A stretch of 64,000 bases of DNA from assembly GCF_003053725.1 (NCBI RefSeq), contig NZ_QAYC01000005.1:208028-272027 (forward strand), given 5' to 3'. Both the position numbers and the translations under genes were made by a program. Source of the stretch: Rhodovulum kholense. Lineage in GTDB: Bacteria; Pseudomonadota; Alphaproteobacteria; Rhodobacterales; Rhodobacteraceae. Positions 57,743 through 64,000 of this stretch are shown here, one piece after another. How positions within the stretch are numbered: the first letter of the stretch is position 1; each line of letters begins with the position of its first letter. Under the pieces are notes generated by a model. The model saw nothing but the letters and a program-made list of their open reading frames with translations. It had not been told where the DNA came from and did not search any database.

Positions 57743-58194
57743 GGTTTGCTGCGACCTGCTTCGTAGCGCTAATGCTCTACTCACCCGTTTTTGCGTTCAG
57801 TGCTGGCGGAGGGGGAGAGGGAGGCTACGGTATTTCTGCTCCCCAAGAAATTGAAAGTGAAGCTAAACTACTTCGAGAGAGCTTTGAAGCTTCGAGTTTG
57901 CAGGCCCTCATGGATCAGCAGATATTGGGCACCCTTTGCGAAAATCACGTTTGTGGAACGCTTTCGGAAACCCAGGCAAGCCGACTGCTGGATCGTGCCG
58001 TTTCTGAAAAGCGGTACGCCCATGAGCAGAAAGCCCGGAACGAAGCGAAGTGGATGACAAGAGTGGGAGTCGGCTTCACGGCAATCGGTCTGCTGATTGC
58101 TTGGCTTGCATACCGGCAAAGCCAAGAGGCGGACAGACGCTCTGTGCGCAACGAGGTGGAAATCGAACACCTGAAAGCGCCGGAGAAAAAATAG
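57739..58194 (+). CDS. Unknown exported/membrane protein, AT-rich insertion in the pyrimidine operon
   Basis: 151 residues from a GTG at 57739 overlapping the amidohydrolase stop as GTGA. Signal peptide 1-20 (MRFAATCFVALMLYSPVFAF), Gly-rich stretch, helical middle with Cys67 and Cys72, membrane helix at 107-125 (TRVGVGFTAIGLLIAWLAY) and a charged cytoplasmic tail. Base composition and codon use are clearly less GC-rich than both neighbours, which suggests recent acquisition. No family recognised. The bitopic layout might suit a regulator or small toxin-type protein, but nothing proves it. Confidence 0.7.
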   Translation: MRFAATCFVALMLYSPVFAFSAGGGGEGGYGISAPQEIESEAKLLRESFEASSLQALMDQQILGTLCENHVCGTLSETQASRLLDRAVSEKRYAHEQKARNEAKWMTRVGVGFTAIGLLIAWLAYRQSQEADRRSVRNEVEIEHLKAPEKK

Positions 58195-58210
58195 ACGCAG
58201 GGAGAAAGAC

Positions 58211-59665
58211 ATGAGCACGGTTATCAGGAACGGCACCATCGTGACCGCCGATCTGACCTATGAGGCGGATGTGCTGATCGAGGGCGGAAAGATCGCCGCG
58301 ATCGGCCCCGATCTTTCCGGCGACGAGGTGCTGGATGCCTCCGGCTGCTATGTGATGCCGGGCGGGATCGACCCGCATACCCATCTGGAAATGCCCTTCA
58401 TGGGCACCTATTCCTCGGACGATTTCGAATCCGGCACGCGCGCGGCTCTGGCGGGCGGCACGACGATGGTGGTCGATTTCGCGCTGCCCTCGCCGGGGCA
58501 GGGGCTCCTGGATGCGCTGAAGATGTGGGACAACAAGTCGACGCGCGCGCATTGCGACTATTCCTTCCACATGGCGATCACCTGGTGGGACAAGCAGGTC
58601 TTCGACGAGATGGAGACGGTGGTGAAAGAGCGCGGCATCACCACCTTCAAGCATTTCATGGCCTACAAGGGCTCGCTGATGGTGAATGACGACGAGATGT
58701 TCGCCTCGTTCCGCCGCTGCGCCGAGCTGGGGGCCATTCCGCTGGTCCATGCCGAGAATGGCGATGTCGTGGCCGAGCTGTCGGCGAAGTTGCTGGCCGA
58801 GGGCAACAATGGCCCCGAGGCCCATGCCTATTCGCGCCCGCCCCAGGTCGAGGGTGAGGCGACCAACCGCGCGATCATGATTGCCGACATGGCGGGCGTG
58901 CCGCTTTACGTGGTGCATGTCTCTTGCGAGGAGAGCCATGAGGCGATCCGGCGCGCGCGGATGCAGGGCAAACGGGTCTGGGGCGAGCCGCTGATCCAGC
59001 ACCTGACGCTGGACGAGAACGAATATTTCAACGCCGACTGGGACCATGCAGCGCGCCGCGTGATGTCGCCGCCCTTCCGGAACCGCCAGCATCAGGACAG
59101 CCTTTGGGCGGGGCTCGCCTCGGGCTCGCTGTCTTGCGTGGCGACGGACCATTGCGCCTTCACCACCGATCAGAAACGTTATGGGGTTGGCGATTTCACC
59201 AAGATCCCGAACGGCACCGGCGGGCTTGAGGACCGGCTTCCGATGCTTTGGACCTATGGCGTCGGCACCGGGCGGATCACACCCAACGAATTCGTGGCGG
59301 TGACCTCGACCAATATCGCCAAGATCCTCAACGTCTATCCCCGGAAAGGCGCGGTGCTGGTCGGCGCGGATGCCGATCTGGTGGTCTGGGACCCCGAAAA
59401 GACCAAAACCATCGGCGCCGCGACCCAGCAATCTGCCATCGATTACAACGTCTTCGAGGGCAAGGAGGTCAAAGGGCTGCCTCGCTATACGCTGACCCGT
59501 GGTCGCGTCGCCGTCGCCGATGGCGAGATGAAGCCGCAGGAAGGCTGGGGCGAATTCGTCAAGCGCCCGCCGAATGGCGCCGTCAACAAGGCGCTGTCGT
59601 CCTGGAAGGCGCTGACCGCGCCGCGGGCCATCGAGCGGGCGGGCATTCCGGCCAGCGGCGTCTGA
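58211..59665 (+). CDS. hydA: Dihydropyrimidinase (D-hydantoinase family)
   Basis: Opens the dihydrouracil/dihydrothymine ring to N-carbamoyl-beta-amino acid. 484 residues. Metal ligands in GGIDPHTHLEMPFMGT, carboxylated Lys153 in TTFKHFMAYKGSLM, further His in LVHAENGD and YVVHVSCEESHEAI, and Asp in CVATDHCAF. Full length and intact. It lies 16 nt after the AT-rich gene. A GC-rich hairpin at about 59692-59714 separates it from the transporter genes. Confidence 0.97.
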   Translation: MSTVIRNGTIVTADLTYEADVLIEGGKIAAIGPDLSGDEVLDASGCYVMPGGIDPHTHLEMPFMGTYSSDDFESGTRAALAGGTTMVVDFALPSPGQGLLDALKMWDNKSTRAHCDYSFHMAITWWDKQVFDEMETVVKERGITTFKHFMAYKGSLMVNDDEMFASFRRCAELGAIPLVHAENGDVVAELSAKLLAEGNNGPEAHAYSRPPQVEGEATNRAIMIADMAGVPLYVVHVSCEESHEAIRRARMQGKRVWGEPLIQHLTLDENEYFNADWDHAARRVMSPPFRNRQHQDSLWAGLASGSLSCVATDHCAFTTDQKRYGVGDFTKIPNGTGGLEDRLPMLWTYGVGTGRITPNEFVAVTSTNIAKILNVYPRKGAVLVGADADLVVWDPEKTKTIGAATQQSAIDYNVFEGKEVKGLPRYTLTRGRVAVADGEMKPQEGWGEFVKRPPNGAVNKALSSWKALTAPRAIERAGIPASGV

Positions 59666-59770
59666 CGCTACGGTCCCCTTTGCGAGAGGGCGGGCGCGGG
59701 GGATCCTCGCGCCCGGATGTGAGGGGCGGGGCCGCGCGGGTGCGTGCGCCTTGCAGGCAAGGGACGTGAC

Positions 59771-60550
59771 GTGAAGACACCGGTCATCAAGGCAGAGAAC
59801 GTCGATCTGGTGTTCCAGACCGGCGACGGGTCCGTGCAGGCATTGAGCGATGTGTCGCTTGATGTGGGGCGCGGCGAGTTCGTGAGTTTCATCGGCCCCT
59901 CGGGCTGCGGCAAGACCACCTTCCTGCGCTGTGTGGCGGCGCTGGAACATCCGACCGGCGGCAGCCTCAGCGTCAACGGGATGAGCCCCGACAATGCCCG
60001 CAAGGAACGCAGCTATGGCTATGTCTTCCAGGCGGCGGGGCTTTACCCTTGGCGGACGATTGCGCGCAACATCCGGTTGCCGCTGGAAATCATGGGCTAT
60101 CCGAAGGCCGAACAGGCGGCGCGGGTGCAGAAGGTGCTGGAGCTGGTCGACCTGGCGGGCTTCGGCAACAAGTTTCCCTGGCAGCTGTCGGGCGGCATGC
60201 AGCAGCGGGCCAGCATCGCCCGGGCGCTGGCCTTCGATGCCGATATCCTGCTGATGGACGAACCCTTCGGCGCGCTGGACGAGATCGTGCGCGACCATCT
60301 GAACGAACAGCTTCTGGCGCTGTGGGCGCGGACCGGCAAGACCTGCCTGTTTGTCACCCATTCGATCCCCGAGGCGGTTTATCTCTCGACAAAGATCGTA
60401 GTGATGAGCCCGCGCCCGGGGCGGATCGCCGATGTGATCGACAGCCCGCTGCCGAAAGAGCGACCGCTCGACATTCGCGACACGCCGGAATTTCTGGAAA
60501 TCGCCCATCGCGTCCGCGAGGGGCTGCGCGCGGGGCATGCCTATGACTAG
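59771..60550 (+). CDS. ABC transporter ATPase (SsuB/TauB/ThiZ type), probable pyrimidine uptake
   Basis: 259 residues from the GTG at 59771 with AAGGGA upstream; another GTG lies at 59744. Walker A GPSGCGKTT, signature LSGGMQQRASIARAL, Walker B ILLMDEPFGALD, H-loop FVTHS. DNARKERSYGYVFQAAGLYPW is typical of the nitrate/taurine/thiamine-precursor group. It drives the two permeases that follow. Downstream of dihydropyrimidinase, so a pyrimidine or related heterocycle is the likely cargo. Confidence 0.92.
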   Translation: MKTPVIKAENVDLVFQTGDGSVQALSDVSLDVGRGEFVSFIGPSGCGKTTFLRCVAALEHPTGGSLSVNGMSPDNARKERSYGYVFQAAGLYPWRTIARNIRLPLEIMGYPKAEQAARVQKVLELVDLAGFGNKFPWQLSGGMQQRASIARALAFDADILLMDEPFGALDEIVRDHLNEQLLALWARTGKTCLFVTHSIPEAVYLSTKIVVMSPRPGRIADVIDSPLPKERPLDIRDTPEFLEIAHRVREGLRAGHAYD

Positions 60551-60743
60551 GAAACAGCGTCTGACGGGGGCGGGGCTGGCCGGGCTGTGGCTGGCGGTCC
60601 TGCTGGTCTGGGTCTTCCTGCCCTCGGTGATGGCGGTGCCGGTGCTAGGGTGGGGTTTGTTTCTTGTGGTCCTGGCGCCTCTGGTCTGGGGCATGCACCT
60701 GCTGGCCCGGCGGCTGGCCCGCAAGGGGCGGCGCGATGCGTAG
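60543..60743 (+). CDS. Small two-helix membrane protein in the transporter operon
   Basis: About 66 residues from the ATG at 60543 (an ATG at 60537 is also in frame), overlapping the ATPase stop. Two hydrophobic helices: AGLAGLWLAVLLVWVFLPSV and LGWGLFLVVLAPLVWGMHLL, then a basic tail. It overlaps the next permease start. It may be an accessory subunit of the transporter; no family recognised. Confidence 0.65.
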   Translation: MTRKQRLTGAGLAGLWLAVLLVWVFLPSVMAVPVLGWGLFLVVLAPLVWGMHLLARRLARKGRRDA

Positions 60744-61611
60744 CGTTCTGCCGATCCTGACGGTGGTGCTGGCGATCCTCGCGCTGTGGTACGGGGCGGC
60801 GGTGGCACTGAATGCGCGCTGGACGCTCGATCAGGCGGCGCGCGCGGGGCAGGAGCTGACGCTCGGCCAGATCGTGTCGGATACGCTGCAGCAAGAGCGC
60901 CCGAAGCTGCCCGCGCCCCATCAGGTGGGGGCCGAGCTTTGGAAGACGACCGGGGCGATGGCGCTGGAGGGGCGGGCCTTTTCCAAGCGCAGCCTGATCT
61001 ATCACGGCTGGGTCACGCTGTCGGCCACGTTGCTGGGCTTTGCCATCGGTGCGGGCGCGGGCATCCTGCTGGCGGTGGGCATCGTTCATAACCGCGCGAT
61101 GGACCGCAGCGTGATGCCCTGGGCCATCGCCTCGCAGACCATCCCGATCCTCGCGATCGCGCCGATGATCATCGTGGTGCTGAATTCCATCGGCATCACC
61201 GGGCTGGTGCCCAAGGCCATCATCTCGGCGTACCTCTCGTTCTTCCCGGTCGCGGTCGGCATGGTGAAGGGGCTGCGCAGCCCCGATGCGATGGATCTCG
61301 ACCTGATGAAGACCTGGGGCGCGCGTGCGGGCCAGGTGTTCTGGAAACTGCGCTGGCCCTCGTCGATGCCCTATCTCTTTACCTCGCTGAAGGTCGCGAT
61401 GGCCGCGAGCCTCGTCGGTGCCATCGTGGGCGAGCTTCCCACGGGCGCGATCCGGGGCCTTGGCGCGCGGCTGCTGGCGGGCAGCTATTACGGCCAGACG
61501 GTGCAGATCTGGAGCGCGCTTTTCGGCGCCGCGATCCTCGCCGCTTTGCTGGTCGGGCTGGTGGGGCTCGCGCAGCGGATCACGCTGAAACGGATGGGGA
61601 TGGCACGATGA
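60736..61611 (+). CDS. ABC transporter permease 1 (BPD_transp_1, SsuC type)
   Basis: 291 residues. N-terminal anchor MRSVLPILTVVLAILALWYGAAVAL, a periplasmic stretch of about 60 residues, then five further membrane segments. The ATPase-contact loop is MDLDLMKTWGARAGQVFWKLRWPSSMPYLF. The start lies within the end of the small membrane-protein gene and the stop overlaps the second permease as ATGA. Confidence 0.92.
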   Translation: MRSVLPILTVVLAILALWYGAAVALNARWTLDQAARAGQELTLGQIVSDTLQQERPKLPAPHQVGAELWKTTGAMALEGRAFSKRSLIYHGWVTLSATLLGFAIGAGAGILLAVGIVHNRAMDRSVMPWAIASQTIPILAIAPMIIVVLNSIGITGLVPKAIISAYLSFFPVAVGMVKGLRSPDAMDLDLMKTWGARAGQVFWKLRWPSSMPYLFTSLKVAMAASLVGAIVGELPTGAIRGLGARLLAGSYYGQTVQIWSALFGAAILAALLVGLVGLAQRITLKRMGMAR

Positions 61612-62450
61612 GCTGGGTTCTCGGGGCGCTGGGCTTCTGGGCCGCCGCCTGGGCGCTGAATGTGCGGCTGGCGCGGCTGCGCAATACGCGCACGCTGGGC
61701 CTTTTGATGCCCGCGCTGTTCGGTCTGACCCTGCTGGTGGTCTGGGAGGGGCTCGTGCGCGGCCTGAACGTGCCGGGCGTGATCCTGCCGCCGCCCTCGG
61801 CCATCGGGGCGCGGATCGCGACCAGCCTGCCGGTGCTCTGGGCCGATTTCGTCCAGACCTTCGTCAAGGGCGCGCTGTCGGGCTATGTGCTGGGCTGCGG
61901 CGCGGGGGTGCTGAGCGCCATTGCCATCGACCGCTCGCCCTTCCTGCAACGCGGGCTGCTGCCGGTCGGCAATTTCATCGCGGCCCTGCCCATCGTCGGG
62001 ACCGCGCCGATCCTCGTGATGTGGTTCGGCTTCGACTGGCAGTCGAAGGCGGCGGTGGTCGTCGCCATGGTCTTCTTCCCGGTGCTGGTGAACACCCTCC
62101 AGGGGCTTTCGGCGGCCGATGCCATGCAACGCGACCTGATGAAGACCTATTCCGCAAGCTACCTGCAGACGCTGACCAAGCTGAGGCTGCCCGCGGCCAT
62201 GCCCTTCATCTTCAACGGGCTGAAGATCGCCACCACGCTGGCCCTGATCGGGGCCATCGTGGCCGAATTCTTCGGCAGCCCGATCCGGGGCATGGGCTTC
62301 CGGATCTCGACCGAGGTCGGGCGGCTCGCGCTTGACATGGTCTGGGCCGAGATCGCCGTGGCGGCCCTGGCTGGGTCCGCCTTTTACGGCGCGGTGGCGG
62401 CGTGCGAACGCGCCGTCACCTTCTGGCACCCGTCGCAACGGGGCCTTTGA
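61608..62450 (+). CDS. ABC transporter permease 2 (BPD_transp_1, SsuC type)
   Basis: 280 residues with about seven hydrophobic segments. LPPPSAIGARIATSLPVLW is the usual N-terminal block of this permease group, and MQRDLMKTYSASYLQTLTKLRLPAAMPFIF the EAA loop. It is a paralogue of permease 1; the two probably form a heterodimer. Confidence 0.92.
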   Translation: MSWVLGALGFWAAAWALNVRLARLRNTRTLGLLMPALFGLTLLVVWEGLVRGLNVPGVILPPPSAIGARIATSLPVLWADFVQTFVKGALSGYVLGCGAGVLSAIAIDRSPFLQRGLLPVGNFIAALPIVGTAPILVMWFGFDWQSKAAVVVAMVFFPVLVNTLQGLSAADAMQRDLMKTYSASYLQTLTKLRLPAAMPFIFNGLKIATTLALIGAIVAEFFGSPIRGMGFRISTEVGRLALDMVWAEIAVAALAGSAFYGAVAACERAVTFWHPSQRGL

Positions 62451-62488
62451 CAACAAGCAAGGGGCGAATGACCCCACAGGAGGTAAGG

Positions 62489-63475
62489 ATGGACGTGAAA
62501 CTGACGGGGGCGCTGGCCGCGCTTCTTCTGGGGACCGGGTCGGCGCAAGCTGCCGACGAGGTCACGCTGCAGCTCAAATGGGTGACCCAGGCCCAGTTCG
62601 CGGGCTATTACGTGGCGCTCGACAAGGGCTTTTACGACGAGGAAGACCTTGATGTGACCATCAAGCCCGGCGGGCCCGATATCGCGCCGAGCCAGGTGAT
62701 CGCGGGCGGCGGGGCCGATGTGATGATCGACTGGATGCCCTCGGCGCTGGCCGCGCGCGAGAAAGGGCTGCCGATCGTCAACATCGCCCAGCCCTACAAG
62801 TCCTCGGGCATGATGCTGACCTGCCTGAAGGAAACTGGGGTCGAAAGCCCCGAGGATTTCCCGGGCCGCACGCTGGGGGTCTGGTTCTTCGGCAACGAAT
62901 ATCCCTTCCTCAGCTGGATGGCGCATCTTGGCATTCCGACCGACGGGTCCGAGGGCGGCGTGACCGTGCTGAAACAGGGCTTCAACGTCGATCCGTTGTT
63001 GCAGAAGCAGGCCGACTGCATCTCGACCATGACCTATAACGAATACTGGCAGGTGATCGACGCGGGGATCGCGCCCGAGGAACTGATCACGTTCAAATAC
63101 GAGGATCAGGGCGTCGCCACGTTGGAAGACGGGTTGTACGTGCTGGAGGAAAAGCTGGACGATCCGGCCGAGGTCGACAAGCTGGTGCGCTTCGTGCGGG
63201 CCTCGATGAAGGGCTGGAAATGGGCCGAGGCCAATCCCGAAGAGGCCGCGATGATCGTGCTCGACCATGACGAGACCGGGGCGCAGACCGAAAAGCACCA
63301 GATCCGGATGATGGGCGAGGTCGCCAAGCTGACCGCGGGCTCTAATGGCGCGCTCGATCCCGAGGATTACCGGCGCACGGTCGATACGCTGCTGGCAGGC
63401 GGGTCGGACCCGGTCATCACAAGGGAACCCGAGGGCGCCTGGACCCATGTCGTCACCGATGCCGCGCTGCACTAG
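62489..63475 (+). CDS. NMT1/THI5-like ABC substrate-binding protein, probable pyrimidine-related ligand
   Basis: 328 residues with CAGGAGG before the ATG at 62489. Signal peptide MDVKLTGALAALLLGTGSAQAA. VTLQLKWVTQAQFAGYYVALDKGFYDEEDLDVTIKPGG is diagnostic for the NMT1/THI5 group that binds pyrimidines such as thiamine precursors. CISTMTYNEYWQVIDAG and FKYEDQGV follow the ThiY pattern. The operon position favours uracil/thymine or their dihydro forms as ligand; thiamine precursor remains an alternative. Confidence 0.93.
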   Translation: MDVKLTGALAALLLGTGSAQAADEVTLQLKWVTQAQFAGYYVALDKGFYDEEDLDVTIKPGGPDIAPSQVIAGGGADVMIDWMPSALAAREKGLPIVNIAQPYKSSGMMLTCLKETGVESPEDFPGRTLGVWFFGNEYPFLSWMAHLGIPTDGSEGGVTVLKQGFNVDPLLQKQADCISTMTYNEYWQVIDAGIAPEELITFKYEDQGVATLEDGLYVLEEKLDDPAEVDKLVRFVRASMKGWKWAEANPEEAAMIVLDHDETGAQTEKHQIRMMGEVAKLTAGSNGALDPEDYRRTVDTLLAGGSDPVITREPEGAWTHVVTDAALH

Positions 63476-63548
63476 ACGGCGCGGCCATATGCAGGCCGGG
63501 CGGGTCCCGGCGCGCCGCGATGACGCGGTGGCCGGGCCTCCGCCTGTC

Positions 63549-63576
63549 TTGATCGGAATCAAGGATGTGTTTTACT
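63549..63576 (+). promoter_or_regulatory. Predicted promoter of the small lipoprotein gene
   Basis: TTGATC (63549-63554) and TTTACT (63571-63576), spacing 16 bp, in a less GC-rich patch; the -10 element overlaps the operator-like repeat. Confidence 0.5.
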
Positions 63577-63593
63577 GAACGGTGTAGTTCAGT
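63574..63593. promoter_or_regulatory. Operator-like inverted repeat at the lipoprotein promoter
   Basis: ACTGAACGGTGTAGTTCAGT, perfect 7-bp arms with a 6-bp spacer, covers the -10/start region 41-60 nt before the lipoprotein ATG. The layout suits a TetR-family repressor; none is adjacent apart from the distant rutR. Confidence 0.6.
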
Positions 63594-63633
63594 TTCGGCG
63601 GGTCGGGACACCCGCCAAGGAAGGGAGAGAGCA

Positions 63634-63780
63634 ATGCGGAACATCACGAAGGTCAAGGGACTGCTGCTTGGGATCGGTCTGGTGGCGGTGCTTGCGGGCT
63701 GTGCCAAGGAGCCCGAGGAATGCGAACCGGGCGTGAGCACCATCAGCGACATGGCGACGGTCACGGCGCCCGGGTGCTGA
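63634..63780 (+). CDS. 48-residue lipoprotein
   Basis: MRNITKVKGLLLGIGLVAVLAGC is a lipoprotein signal with lipobox LAGC; the mature part is only about 26 residues (AKEPEECEPGVSTISDMATV...), acidic with two more Cys. GGGAGAGAG precedes the ATG. No family recognised. It has its own promoter and operator and ends before a strong terminator. Confidence 0.7.
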   Translation: MRNITKVKGLLLGIGLVAVLAGCAKEPEECEPGVSTISDMATVTAPGC

Positions 63781-63820
63781 AACGCCTTGCCGGCCGGAGG
63801 CCGGGGTGTCATTCGACAGT

Positions 63821-63852
63821 AAAAGGGCCGGTGGATGACCACCGGCCCTTTT
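63821..63852. terminator. Bidirectional rho-independent terminator
   Basis: 14-bp perfect stem (AAAAGGGCCGGTGG / CCACCGGCCCTTTT) with an ATGA loop and T/A tracts on both sides, between the lipoprotein gene and the convergent acs gene. Confidence 0.93.
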
Positions 63853-63874
63853 CTTTCAAAACCTTCGGGGCGGA

Positions 63875-64000
63875 TCAGTCCGTGTTCATCCTGTTATTGA
63901 TCAGCTCGTCGACGACCGAAGGGTCGGCGAGGGTCGAGATGTCTCCGAGGGAGCCGAAATCGTTCTCGGCGATCTTGCGCAGGATCCGGCGCATGATCTT
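63875..64000 (-). CDS. acs: Acetyl-CoA synthetase, C-terminal end (5' part outside window)
   Basis: The last 41 residues read [20 protein letters not shown], then [16 protein letters not shown] and end NRMNTD. The [11 protein letters not shown] segment holds the catalytic lysine (acetylated in regulated acetyl-CoA synthetases) and is diagnostic for Acs. Only the 3' end is present. Confidence 0.92.
   Translation of the reverse strand, partial: KIMRRILRKIAENDFGSLGDISTLADPSVVDELINNRMNTD

Overview
The window is GC-rich throughout and reads as chromosome of an alphaproteobacterium, most likely Rhodobacterales (Rhodobacteraceae). The reasons are a Mur/Fur regulator with a sitABCD manganese transporter under a GTTGCAA-n5-TTGCAAC box, the housekeeping block lepA / NDUFA12-like / mlaD-like / DUF2155 / aat / accC-accB, a VPEI-type C-terminal sorting tail, and many ATGA or GTGA gene overlaps. 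No tRNA, rRNA, CRISPR array or intact insertion sequence was recognised. The genus cannot be fixed from sequence alone.

Layout. 1-1720: start of an RND efflux permease gene and its adaptor (minus strand). 1896-6012: sitABCD-mur manganese uptake operon. 6.2-7.9 kb: a scar holding a decayed IS1182-type transposase fragment and a decayed type I restriction HsdR C-terminus around a secreted HNH nuclease. 7996-8580: a second HNH protein. 8938-14314: oligopeptide-type ABC transporter, one ATPase of which carries an apparent 1-nt frameshift. 14574-19885: IclR regulator, lysine 2,3-aminomutase and a three-subunit opine or hydroxyproline oxidase-like enzyme. 19979-27720: a 60-residue sorting-tail protein, a 1104-residue multidomain adhesin, a hybrid histidine kinase and a UDP-glucuronate decarboxylase, suggesting a surface or biofilm region. 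28363-39652: a tightly coupled glycogen operon glgP-glgB-glgC-glgA-glgX-malQ. 40150-44139: a ClpP-like periplasmic protein, an unknown membrane protein, acylphosphatase and an unknown 507-residue protein. 44384-50312: the housekeeping block. 50661-63475: reductive pyrimidine catabolism. 63634-64000: a tiny lipoprotein and the 3' end of acetyl-CoA synthetase.

How the genes work together. The pyrimidine locus is nearly self-contained. PreT/PreA reduce uracil or thymine, dihydropyrimidinase opens the ring, an M20-type amidohydrolase removes the carbamoyl group, and a class III aminotransferase takes the resulting beta-amino acid. An NMT1/THI5-type ABC system probably imports the base or a related compound. 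RutR sits divergently with a close match to the RutR box in the shared promoter. The glg operon carries synthesis (GlgC, GlgA, GlgB) and breakdown (GlgP, GlgX, MalQ) together.

The most unusual observation is in the large adhesin. Its C-terminal region carries a Tyr-Cys-Leu and a Val-Gln-Leu-Ala-Ile-Trp motif, the signature of internal Cys-Gln thioester adhesin domains known mainly from Gram-positive bacteria. Tandem SdrD-type B repeats lie before it, and a separate sorting-tail miniprotein is encoded just downstream.
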